Shown here: in pieces, positions 54,144 to 64,000 of the stretch | How positions within the stretch are numbered: the stretch's first letter is position 1 | How the letters are laid out: every line of letters begins with the position of its first letter | Source: Phycomyces nitens | Lineage: Eukaryota; Mucoromycota; Mucoromycetes; Mucorales; Phycomycetaceae | Direction: 5' to 3' | Assembly (NCBI GenBank): GCA_022702545.1 | Contig: JAHRBC010000006.1 | Location: 1,860,001-1,924,000, forward strand | DNA length: 64,000 nucleotides | Translations under genes and position numbers: made by a program | Notes under the pieces: generated by a model | Databases searched by the model: none | Seen by the model: the letters and a program-made list of their open reading frames with translations, nothing else | What the model was told of the DNA's origin: nothing

Positions 54144-54722
54144 GGCCAAATGAAAAAGACAAAGGCTGGTCCTGGCAATTGATAATATAGACAAAAAGAA
54201 AGATATGAATACATTATATGTTTATATATATATATATAAAGACATCTTGATCCGAAATGACGTCGTGAGAAGCCAATCCTCGGACAAAAAAATAATAAAA
54301 AAGAGAAAGACAGAGAAAATGATTTGTACATATTTATGTATATATTATAAGCAATTGTGCCAATGAATAAATTAGATACCTTTGGGCCAACCACTTTTAT
54401 GTTATCAGTAAAGCAACCTCGCCTTTTCACCCATCTTAATTCCCTCTAATCTTAACCTGTCACCACCCAGCGCGAATGTAGAGACGAAAGACAGCCAATT
54501 TTGCCTTGGTTGAAACATTTCCCTAGACACCAATCTTTGTGCAAAAAAGAGAGAATTGCTCAAACAAGAAGACACCACCTTTGAGCCCCACCATTGTACT
54601 CTTGTTGCGTATCCAGCGATCAAAACCCCCCTTTTTTTGTGGTGGCCCTGCAATTTTGAATTGAATTGTGATTTGATTTTTTTTCATTTCTTTCTGCATT
54701 CTCTCCACAACATCAGAGGCTA

Positions 54723-56319
54723 TTAATATCTGTCGTCGCCACTGCCATGTCTATCATTGTATCGGCTTGTACGATCGCTGTCATCCTCCTGGCGAGGACT
54801 ACGTTCTTTGTCGCCCGAAGACCGACGGGTCTCGCGACGAGGGCTACGGGAGCGAGACGAAGCTTTGCGAGGGGATCTAGAGCGAGATTGGGAACGAGAT
54901 ACGGGCGAACGAGAGCGAGAAGGAGAGCGAGTGCGAGAGCGTCTTCGGGAGCTTCTTTCACCACGATCACTACGATCACTACGATCTCCACGATCACTGC
55001 GATCTCCACGATCTCCACGATCTCCACCAGATCTACGTTCACTGTATAGACCTCAGTACACAAACAGATCAAGAAAGAAAGAAAGAGTTTGATACTTACG
55101 GGCAGTTGCGGGCTAAATGTCCAGTCTGGCCACATTCACTGCATAAATTATTAGAAGTCATTGCCTAACAGACACTCTTTGCAGTACTTACAAACAACGG
55201 TTCTCTTCGAATCGCATAGCACGTTCACCTCTTTTGTTACCAACACATCGAATTTAGATCCCATGAAACTTTTCTTAATTGACCGATATATTTTTATTTT
55301 ACCTTCCCTTTGGTGTAGGACTAGCAAATAATAGTCAGTAAAGGCAGCTTAGATGTCTTTATTAAAACTTACCACTCCCTGGCACTGTTGTGACATCACA
55401 ATAGATTTATACGCAGGTCAATTAGCCCTATCAACAGAACAGACCGTCTATCCAACTTACATATGCCCTAATAAGACGCGTGCAGGATGTCAGTCTAATT
55501 TATTTTATTGGATCAGTCTTGGGCACTCACCGGTCTCTCCACAGTTGTAACAACGTTCTGCTGCACCGGCACCCGCGCCAAAAGAGCTTCCTCGAGAAGG
55601 CCCTGATCTAAAATCTTGTCCCTTCCCCTTCTTAGCAAACTCGACCTTTTAAATCATATAAAACAAAAACAAAAAATCAATATTATGCCATGATCACCCA
55701 ATATTAACACGACATTACCTGGAGACGCTCGCCCTCCAAGCGATACCCATCGAATTCTCTAATGGCATCCTCAGCATCTATTCAATATAGACAGTATAAG
55801 GCTCATTGGTTGGTCTTGTAGAATCCCAAGCCAAAACTCTCATTCGTCATTTCCATACATACCCAAAGGATCCTAAAAGGCACCAAACATCAGCACAAAC
55901 AGACAGATAGATAGATGTATGTATGTATGTATGTATTGTTAATTTGCTTGCACATAATTAAGCCTGTTATATTTACCTCGTATTCAACAAATGCAAAATC
56001 AGACTAAAAAAAATGCGTGTTTTTTTTTTAAGTATATACCAAAGCTGTCGTGTTTATTATTACTAGTCTTAAACCAAGTCCTTACCACAATCTCACAGTC
56101 CTTTACTCTGCCAGTTCGTGCAAAGAGGTCCTTGAGGTCGCGTTCACGTACGTAGCGGTTGACATGACCTAGCAGAACATCATCAATCGCCAATGCTTTG
56201 CCCCTCCTCCATGACTTACCAACATAAAGTCGACGAAGACCTCCTGAGCTTCTACCATCGCGGCTGCTTCCTCCTCTTCTGTAATTATCTCCTCTGTTTC
56301 TGTCTCCGTAATAAGACAT
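54723..56319 (-). CDS. SR splicing factor: RRM, two CCHC zinc knuckles, RS domain
   Basis: Start ATG 56317-56319, stop TAA 54723-54725, about 12 exons. RRM: LYVG|HV (RNP2), YVRERDLKDLFARTGRVKDCEIV, SDFAFVEYED (RNP1) and LDAEDAIREFDGYRLEGERL. Linker: FRSGPSRGSSFGAGAGAAE. First knuckle CYNCGETGHIAREC; second knuckle CFECGQTGHLARNC. C-terminus (last exon) is a long Arg-Ser/Arg-Asp-Arg tail (RRSRTRSPSRSRSPVS). The architecture resembles SRSF7 and plant RS2Z proteins, which have RRM plus knuckles plus RS. Exons over the knuckles are minute: 7 nt (55461-55467), 12 nt (55374-55385), 18 nt (55303-55320), two of 39 nt, and one of 10 nt inside the RRM (55863-55872). All junctions keep frame with GT-AG sites. 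Nuclear splicing regulator. Confidence 0.92.
54945..55035 (-). repeat. In-frame GATCGT-type repeat in the RS domain
   Basis: Plus-strand units like acgatcact/acgatctcc repeat about nine times, coding Asp-Arg-Gly/Ser. It lengthens the RS domain. Confidence 0.8.
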
Positions 56320-56681
56320 TATAAATAAATGACCTTTAAAGAGAAAGAAAAAGAAAAAAAAAGCAAGGCGTTGGATTTTTTTTTAGAGGGGAATGCCAAC
56401 ACTAGGGAAATGCCTGTTTTTTTCCATCTGTTGTGACTCGTCTTTTAGACAAAACTCCCCTCTTTCTTTCCTTGCTACCTCCCCCTTTCTTTCTCTTTCT
56501 TCTTCTTCTTCTTTTATTTTGTAGACTGCTTTGTCATATTACTATACCATATTCTGCCAAAGCTTGTCTACTCTTGTCAATTATATATATATATTTAAAA
56601 AGAACAGAGAGTGTTCTAGTTGATTTTCACGCATCTTTTTGCCCGGTTATTTTTTTTTATTAATATAAACTACGTTATAAA
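56320..56681. promoter_or_regulatory. Divergent promoter: SR protein / Prp31
   Basis: 362 bp between two divergent splicing-factor genes. Pyrimidine-rich tract at 56455-56520 (TTCTTCTTC) and TATATATATA at 56583-56594. Joint control is likely by arrangement only. Confidence 0.4.
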
Positions 56682-58515
56682 ATGTCTTCTCTCGCAGACG
56701 AACTCGCAGCAGATCTGGATTTCGATTCGGATGAGGAAAGCCAGCACCAGGAAGAAGACGAAATAGACGAAAATGCGGATGAAGCAATGGAAATCAAAGA
56801 TTCACCCAGCGAAACCCAGGCCAATGATCTCCCAGAAAACGCGAACGATGTCAAGAAAGTATCCAAACTACTCTACAGCAAACAGACCCAGGACGTACTA
56901 AAGGTGTGTAGGATCCCTAAATACAAAAGTACAGGATAATAAATCAATCGGTCTCTAGAGAATCGATTACTTTAAATCCCAAACGAGTGGCATGACTAGA
57001 GATGCTGGCGAAGAGGACGAGGAATACAATTTGATCATCCAGGCAAATGGAATGACTGCCGATATTGACAGTGAGATCCAGACTGTCTATAAAGTGAGTC
57101 TATATAAATGTGCCAAACAAGGATTATTATATTCATTAGGTAATCACATTAGTTTTTACGAGATCATTATGCACCTCGTTTCCCAGAACTTGAATCTCTT
57201 GTCCTCAACCCACTCGATTATGCACGCACAGTACAGGCAATTGGCAACAATATGGACATTAGCAAGATCGATTTACGACCCATTCTTCCGTCTGCGACCA
57301 TCATGGTCATTACCGTCACACACACTACGACCAGTGGACGCGAACTAAGTCCAGAAGAGTGGAAGATCACCAAGGATGCCTGTGACATGGCCCTTGGACT
57401 GGACGCTGCTCGTAAAAAGGTAGACTGGGCAGAATATCTGTTGTGAATTGCAGGCTGATAGATTAAACCATTGATTGATTGATTTTTTGTGTGTTTAGAT
57501 TATGAGCTATGTCGAATCACGAATGTCAATCATTGCTCCAAACCTCTCGAATGTAGTAGGAAGTTCGACGGCTGCAAAGCTGCTTACAGCTGCAGGTGGT
57601 TTGATGGCGTTTTGCAAGATACCAGCCTGTAATGTACAGGTCCTGGGAAGCAACCGCAAGACAAATACCGGATTCTCGAGTGCGAGTATGGAGAGACATG
57701 TTGGGTACATTTATCATTCGGAAACTGTCTCGGCTGTTCCACACGATCTTCGCAAGAAAGTCGCAAAGATTCTTGCAGCAAAGTGTGTGCTGGCTGCCCG
57801 TATTGATGCCCAACATGAATCTACAGATGGTAAGGGGTGATGTGTGGTTATTGATGGGATTATGTAAGATTGCTGACAAATCCTTCTAGGTGAACAGGGA
57901 CGGAAATTTAGACAAGATATTGACCACAAGGTTGAAAAGATGCAAGAGGCAGCACCTCACAAGATCACAAAGGCACTGCCGATTCCTGACGAAGGGCCCA
58001 AGAAGAGACGTGGTGGCCGAAGGTAAGACGGCGTTAGTTTTTTGTTGTTGCTGTTGGTCTTTTGGCTAATACTCTTGGCTATTTAGAATTAGAAAGATGA
58101 AGGAGGCATATGCGATGACCGAGTTGAGAGCGGCTCGCAATAGAATGGTGTTTGGTGAAGCAGAAGACGAGGTTGATTTTGGTGACGAGACAGAGGGTCT
58201 TGGAATGGCAGCAAAGCAGATTGGAAAGATCAGGGCTTCTGTAGCCGATCAGCGTAACAAGGGTATGTTGGCTTGTTATTTATTGATAAAAGTATCTAAA
58301 ACACCTTTGCTATCCATCTATCTGTCTATCTAGTGAAAGCACCAAAGCAGAAATCATGGAATACTTCTGGCCTGACTTCTGGTCTGGCATCTTCACTGTC
58401 CTTTACACCCGTACAAGGCATTGAACTCATTGATCCTACAGTCCAAGCCGAACGGGTCAAGAAGGCCAATGAGAAATACTTTGGTGATGGAGCATTTTCG
58501 ACTTTTAAAAAATAA
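56682..58515 (+). CDS. PRP31: U4/U6 snRNP splicing factor Prp31
   Basis: Core tri-snRNP protein binding U4 snRNA with the 15.5K protein, linking U4/U6 to U5. Start ATG 56682, stop TAA 58513-58515, about seven exons. Acidic N-terminus ([15 protein letters not shown]). Then NOP-N-like helical part ([21 protein letters not shown]), [20 protein letters not shown] and [14 protein letters not shown]. Nop domain: [39 protein letters not shown] and [13 protein letters not shown], with [12 protein letters not shown]-terminus: [23 protein letters not shown] and the [23 protein letters not shown] tail. All family landmarks are present in order. Confidence 0.97.
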
Positions 58516-58580
58516 AAATAAAAATAAATAAATAAATAATAATAAATATGTGTATATCATTGATTTTGTGTATATATTTG

Positions 58581-59902
58581 TTAAATCTCTAATTCTGACA
58601 TGGACTCATTTATGTGTCTAAGCTTCAAAAACACATCACAGCCATATCCGTTCATGGACACCAAGGTAAGCGAACCACCAAAGTATCGTGCATACATCCG
58701 TGCCAAAGGAAGACCGAATCCTAGACCAGCAAGAGGGCCACCTACGCCACTCTGCATTGCCATTTCAGCCATGTCTCTAAAGACATCTGAAGGATCATTG
58801 TCGTCATCCTTGCTTGCCACGGTAGTGTATGAGTACTCAAACACCTTGTTGAGATCCTCTTCGTCTACTCCTCCACCCTGGTCCCTGATACGGATCCCAA
58901 TGTCCTCTCTGCCCTGGCTTAGGGTGATTTGGATTTGTGGTATATCTGGTCGTCCAGTCTTTCGAGAATATTCAACTGTTGCTCTATGGGCATTCTTGAG
59001 TAGTTCTGTGAGGATATATTCAAGATGGACAGGCACATAGGTAAATGTTGTGCTGGTCTGGCCATCAATCACTGTTTCTGGGCTCTGTCCATAGTTGAAT
59101 TCACACAACTCGGACACAAAGTCAACACAGCGCTTAATGACCCTTTGTGGGTTTAGTTGAGTGTCAATGATGCCAATGTAGCCATCTTCTGCAAGATTTT
59201 CAGAGGCTTCGTGCTGATGCATAAGCGAAATACACTGTTCAGCAATCAACCGAATGCCTATTCGTGCATGAATCATGTCGTCCAAGAAGGCTGCCATGTC
59301 CTGGCTGTTCATGTACTGTTTGCATTCCAGGAAACCTTGGGTATAGATTAGTTTTATCGATCGATTGACCTCTTTCTTACCTCTGGCCAGAGTTGGAATA
59401 TTGTCCGTGTGTCGATTGACGAGGTCCTTGAGCTTCTCTCCAAACTCATGGTCATCTGTTCCGTCTGGATTGTGAGAGTACTTTTCTAGGCTCTCAAAGG
59501 ACTCGTAATAGAGCTTGTAGATTTCCTTGATGTATGGATTTGTTCCGACAATAAACGGAAGGCCCTGGAAGGCACGCACACGTCTTGCAAGACGGACTGG
59601 CAGTTCGGTCCGTGCGTATTGTGTGCACTCTTGCAGGCCCTGTTTTGTCAAGGGAGGCTGGCCAAACCGAACAAGCTGCTGAAGGGTTACGGGCTTGATT
59701 GGTCTTTTTACGTACTAGATGTTTGAGGATTAGATTAAATTTGATTAAATTTGATTTTGGGATCATTGAGGATGCTTACGGCAATAATCTTGTCGTCGTA
59801 AAACGCATGGCCGGCCGGTCTTTCAAGTGGTTTAGTGGTAAAGTGTCTCTGGCTGGGCTGGATCCTGACCCGGCAAAGAGTCAATAGGGATGCACGATGC
59901 AT
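58581..59902 (-). CDS. Mitochondrial pyruvate/branched-chain dehydrogenase kinase
   Basis: Phosphorylates and switches off the E1 subunit of a 2-oxoacid dehydrogenase complex in the matrix. Two main exons: exon 1 from the ATG at 59900-59902 (basic presequence MHRASLLTLCRVRIQPSQRH) to about 59780, then a long exon (with a possible small one) from about 59716 down to the TAA at 58581. N-terminal helical domain with PVTLQQLVRFG and PVRLARRVRAFQGLPFIVG. Catalytic GHKL motifs: N-box ELLKNAHRATVEYS, G1 RIRDQGGGVDEEDL, G2 GLGFGLPLARMYARYFGG. The family is certain; pyruvate and branched-chain kinases cannot be told apart here. Confidence 0.94.
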
Positions 59903-60267
59903 CTCAATCAAAACAGTCTTTCTGACAGGCTGCCAAATTTTTAGAAATAAAATATATAAAAAAATATAGAGAGAGAACAATCGTGAGAAAATCTCGGTTT
60001 TATAATGATGTGTTTGAAACAAATTGGACAATTTATTGTTATTAAAAAAAGAAAAGAATACTTGAATTTTGGAATGTTTAAATTATTATTATTATTATGA
60101 TTTGTATTAAATTATTGTTATTATTTTTGAGAATCATGGCAAGACAGGTAGGCAGGCAAAAACAAAACAAGGCCTGGCCTGGCCTGGCCTGGCTTGACAT
60201 GAGAATGAGAGATTTGTGTACATTGATGAGGATGAAGACTATATTATTGGTTAAACTGACTGGCTTT
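59903..60267. other. Spacer with GGCCT repeat
   Basis: Promoter side of the kinase gene and 3' flank of the Mg transporter. (GGCCT)n at 60172-60191 (aggcctggcctggcctgg type), and (ATT)n near 60080-60125. No gene. Confidence 0.55.
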
Positions 60268-62165
60268 CTAGTGAGTATTGCTGGTTGCAGCTGGTGCCGC
60301 AAGGTCTGATAGGTTATATGTGGACAGGAGGGTAAATGATACGACCAGCAGACTAGTGCAGATCACATCAATAATGGCAGTTCTATAGAGAGTTAGTATC
60401 ATGGTCCCAAAGCACTTTAGACTTACAGGTAGGGCAAGACATAATTGTCAGGATCGTATCCGTGCTTCCAAAAGATCAGGGTCATTGACTTGCCCATCTT
60501 TAGTGCAAGCCAGGTCTAATGAAACGGATTAGATCATGGTCTGGGCAATCTCTGTAAGACTTACGCAGATCATGGAGACGATGAAATATGTAAATGCAAA
60601 ATAGACTGTGAAATCAAGGTGGCCAAGGTTCAAGAGCCAGACGATAAAGAGGAACAGGATCTGGACTGGGACGTTCATTAACATCAGAGTCCATTCTACT
60701 CTTGTGTACTGCTCAAGAACGCCTGTGTGTAGGCAGGTGCTGATACGGGAGGCATAGATTGATCCTAAATTTCCAGATAAACCTAATGATTCACAAGATA
60801 AGCCATATAATTATATATATATATACTTTAAACCCTCAACTTACCACACAGAATTGGAGTAAGCATGGCCAATCCCTTGAAATGCTCAACATAGCGCTCC
60901 AGAACAAGCCCAGCAAAACTGATACCAAATGAGACCTTTTTTGAACTCTTAAGATTATTCCTGGCTTACCTTGAGATCAACATTGCAAGGATAATGGGTG
61001 TCCATCCTGAATAGAGCAGACTCTTTACATGCTTGTTCCTCCAGACGGCCTTTGCAAAAAAGGGAATAGAGATGACCATTCCAACAAGTAGAAATAGACT
61101 CAACTTGGAATCTATAGAATATAAGACATTGTTTATTTTGTGTTTGCAGACTTACCAAGATGGACCATTAGGAAATGTGCACAGGCTGCCAAGATTCCAA
61201 GTGTCACGACATCCCCCAAAGAGGAAGCCATAGGGCATGCAATATTATCTGTTTATCCAAACACCAATTTTCATTAGACTTTTGATCCATAGAGGAAATC
61301 CGGGTAGACTTACCAGGATCAATACGGAGCATTCGGCTGACAATGATCAAGACACACATAAAGACACCCAGTACAAAGCTAGAGACGGTTGCAGACACCA
61401 TTGAGCTAGTGATCACCAGAATGCTCTCACTGACAGTCGTAGGGGCTGTGGGGTGTCTAAGGATCCCGAGAATAAAGGAGAATATACCGGCGATCGAACC
61501 AGCGATCAAGGCCTGTACCTGAATAAGGGCCAGATTACCCAAAACAATAGAATTCCTTTTATCGGGATAGTCCATATGTCCCATATTTGCCTAGACGCAC
61601 AACATCAGCACAATGGTCCTTCTTTACCAATTTACCAAAAAAAAAGAAAAACACATATTTACAAAGGTCGAGACTCGGGCAGCCAATGTCATCTCCAGAT
61701 TGCCCTTGAGATTCAGCAACACGGGCACAAGTATAAACAGCTCAGACACTTGGACAAACACCGGCCAATGCTATAATGCAGATTATCAGTATAAAATAAA
61801 GCATTCCAATTGTTGCATATAAAAGTACCTGAAAGACATCCAACATCCACCCCGCAAATACAAGGCCAACCACACTTATTAATAAGGATGGCAGGGCCTA
61901 GATGGTTATCAAGTAAATTAACCATGGTTTCCATTGTTAAAGATCGGCTTACTTGTACAGCCAATTTACTAGAGCAGCCCAGTCCAGGTGTGTCCTCATT
62001 GTCAGATTCTTGGTGGACTCCTGCTTTCAAGAGAACAAAGGAGGACGTTGAGGTCTTTCTGGAATGTCCATGTCGATTGTCTTCGAGATGGCGAGCACTT
62101 GTTGTGGATCCAGTGGGCTGTAGTTCAAAAGTGTCCGTCGAGACCAGGCTGTAGGATGGTGGCAT
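60268..62165 (-). CDS. SLC41/MgtE-type magnesium transporter
   Basis: Membrane transporter for Mg2+ or related divalent cations. Start ATG 62163-62165 (the frame extends upstream only from a GTG), stop TAG 60268-60270, about nine exons. Cytosolic Ser-rich N-terminus ([16 protein letters not shown]), then two MgtE-type halves. First half: [24 protein letters not shown] and [19 protein letters not shown]. Second half: [22 protein letters not shown] and later hydrophobic spans ([19 protein letters not shown]). The repeated small-residue motifs GNLE and GNLG, each followed by an ARxST or SRIST stretch, and SLGDVVTLG are SLC41 hallmarks. About ten spans. Direction and exact cation are not visible from sequence. 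Confidence 0.92.
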
Positions 62166-63908
62166 AGATAAGAATTGAGGAACGAGAGCAAAGAAGAGAC
62201 CGGTGAGCGCGAGTAGAGAAAGGTTTAATGAGGGTCGAAAGGGTGGCTGAGAAAGAATTTGGCGGGGACAAGTCAAAGAAGACCATGTCTGTGTAGGGAT
62301 ACCTTTTATATCCACATTTAAATATATTATATGATTTAAAAATTAAGCGCTCTTTTCTTTCTATTCTTTTTTTGGCCTTGCAAGTCTATAAGGACTGAAG
62401 ATCGGGAACACATCACCCAAGCTTGTCTTACAAGAGATGGTGTACAGGATCGGTGTTGAAATGCCACTCTCTAGAGAGCCACTTTTGGTCTCCGTTTTAT
62501 CCATCCAGTCGGTTCTGGTCTAGAGTGAAAGACCAAGAATGCGGTTGTTATGGAAACAAAATGATACAAATTAGTTTATATTATTCCATTTATAAAACAT
62601 GTATGGTTGTCATTTTAGCTTGTGTTGGTTGCTAGGCAACTGATCAGATAACAATCTACCAAAAAAAAAAGCTTATTTTCTACTGGATCTTCTTTGATCA
62701 CTAGGAATTAAACCTTGTAAAGTGTATTTTTATATAGTGCTTCCAACAAGCAAAGTGGCGGCTGGTCAAAACTGATGTCATTGACCAATCATAATTGATC
62801 TCATTGGTTGATCAAAATCAATTTCGCTTGTTCAACAGCCAAAGTCGTACATCAAGGCCAAAATAAAAATATATACCAGATATCTGCCACTTTGGTGACA
62901 TGGCTGCCATTAATTTATTTATTTATTTTAGCTTAAAAAAAAAAGAGTGGCAGTTATGTAAAAGGCCAATCGAGGCACATTTACTGTTTTCAAGGACAAA
63001 GATGCCTTTTATTATATAATATGCTCTTTTACTACTATTCATTTGAAAGAATGATTTTTATTTTATTTTTATTGTAGTATTATGAGCTACTTTGATTTGT
63101 ATTACATTATATAGATATATACAAAATAATATTACAGGAGTATACTTGAGCAAGTACTATTTAACATTACATAATGTATATGGTACAAACCCTTTTCTTC
63201 AAGCTATGCATGCATGTTAATAAATGTATTGTTATGAGTTGGATAGCCTTTAGCCTTTATAAATTGCTACAAATATATTACGGTCAGAAAAAAAAAGAAG
63301 TGATTATATAAACCAAGTATATTGTTTTGAGTGAATGTACTCTAAGAAATATTGAGATATAAATACTAGATACAATAAAAGGAGAATAGAGAATATGTTG
63401 TAAAATTAGTTTTTTTTTTAAAAAAAGAAAAGAACAAGTAATATAATATTTTTATCATAGAAACTAATGTTGCCACAAATTCAAACCTAATTCAAGTCTA
63501 ATACTAGTTTACAGAACAAGTACTTTATTACAAAAGCAATAGGTATATTTTACAAAGATCTACAAGTGTAAAAAGACAAGCCTTGATGTAGTATACCTGT
63601 CAAGAGTTTCTTGTTTATTATTATTATTATTTAAAAAGGGGGGCGAGATGTGTTTTATTCCTAAATTAAAGGTAGCAGAACTAAAGATATTGTATACAAG
63701 ATATCGATTGGGGATTAATGGCAGTTGCCGCTCCTCTCGCCGTAGTGTGTGTGTGTGTTCCGTCGCCACCTTTCTCCAATACCGCGCTATCCTGCCAGCC
63801 TGTCTCGTATCTACCTTGTTTATTAATACTCTTTTTACCACCAAAAATCTAAAATATTCGTACAATTCTTCTCTGTATCTCCCACCTCCTTGTATCTATA
63901 CCTAAATA
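62166..63908. other. AT-rich region without recognised genes
   Basis: 1.7 kb. 62768-62818 holds close inverted CCAAT-type motifs (GACCAATCA and CATTGGTTGA). AATAAA signals occur in both orientations. (TTA)n at 63615-63631 and a GTGTGTGT tract at 63743-63757. No coding region is supported. Confidence 0.5.
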
Positions 63909-64000
63909 ATGGGTCTCTCTCAGATTTATCGGTTCTTCCCTAACCTTCAAATTAGGAATTCACAAGGAGGATATTGTTACAATGGGTAACTGGACCTCTT
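63909..64000 (+). CDS. Possible first exon of a gene cut by the right edge
   Basis: ATG at 63909 opens a frame (MGLSQIYRFFPNLQIRNS) that runs to a plausible GTAACT donor near 63986. Pyrimidine-rich DNA with CCACC lies just upstream. Only about 26 codons are visible and there is no family match. It could be chance. Confidence 0.25.

Noticed and set aside
54747..55049. Plus-strand Arg/Thr/Ile-rich frames over the RS domain
   Set aside because: Antisense of the RS repeat of the SR protein.

Overview
The window looks like nuclear DNA of a filamentous early-diverging fungus, most likely Mucoromycota and Mucorales-like. Gene bodies are cut by many short introns (about 50-100 nt). Intergenic DNA is very AT-rich with homopolymers and microsatellites. 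VMP1 and TBCK, which are missing from budding yeast, sit beside fungal genes such as Yme1, Spt23/Mga2, GDS1/APSES-type and Spo71-like proteins. EF-1alpha is fungal and strongly codon-biased. The species cannot be fixed from sequence alone.

Layout, left part: a class V myosin cut by the left edge (1-3909, -); a membrane-anchored coiled-coil protein with a long His-Glu repeat (-); VMP1 (+), divergent from it; a large DNA-binding protein with a GDS1-type winged helix and two APSES/KilA-N-like modules (+); TBCK (pseudokinase-TBC-rhodanese, +); an F-box protein (-); a small mitochondrial helical protein (-) divergent from the i-AAA protease Yme1 (+); a small secreted protein (-); and a bZIP factor (-).

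Middle: 24.7-29.35 kb is a mobile-element island. Two inverted copies of the 5' end of a DDE transposon flank a decayed transposase, a nested Tc1/mariner element with a broken transposase, a reading frame I cannot place, and an LTR-like stretch. Then come a YdcZ-type membrane protein (-), a GPI-anchored Ser-rich protein (+), a PRL phosphatase with a CAAX box (-), EF-1alpha (+) with a 5'UTR intron, a GNAT acetyltransferase (-) divergent from a fluoride exporter (+), and the Fe-S helicase CHL1/DDX11 (-).

Right part: a 3.9 kb gene-poor stretch; an Spt23/Mga2-like IPT/TIG factor without a membrane anchor (-); 6-phosphogluconolactonase (-); a Spo71-like PH-domain protein (-); an SR splicing factor with RRM, two zinc knuckles and an RS tail (-), divergent from Prp31 (+); a mitochondrial PDK/BCKDK-type kinase (-); an SLC41-type Mg transporter (-); and a sparse right flank.

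There is no operon-like pathway. Three divergent pairs may share promoters: SR protein/Prp31 (both splicing), the helical protein/Yme1 (both mitochondrial), and the GNAT/fluoride exporter pair. The most unusual sequence-level points are: three reading-frame-required GC-AG introns; microexons of 7, 10, 12 and 18 nt in the SR gene and 10 nt in TBCK; a tandemly duplicated 5' splice site in VMP1; the GDS1 plus double APSES-like architecture; and the nested transposon island with its orphan frame. No tRNA, rRNA or CRISPR was recognised by eye.
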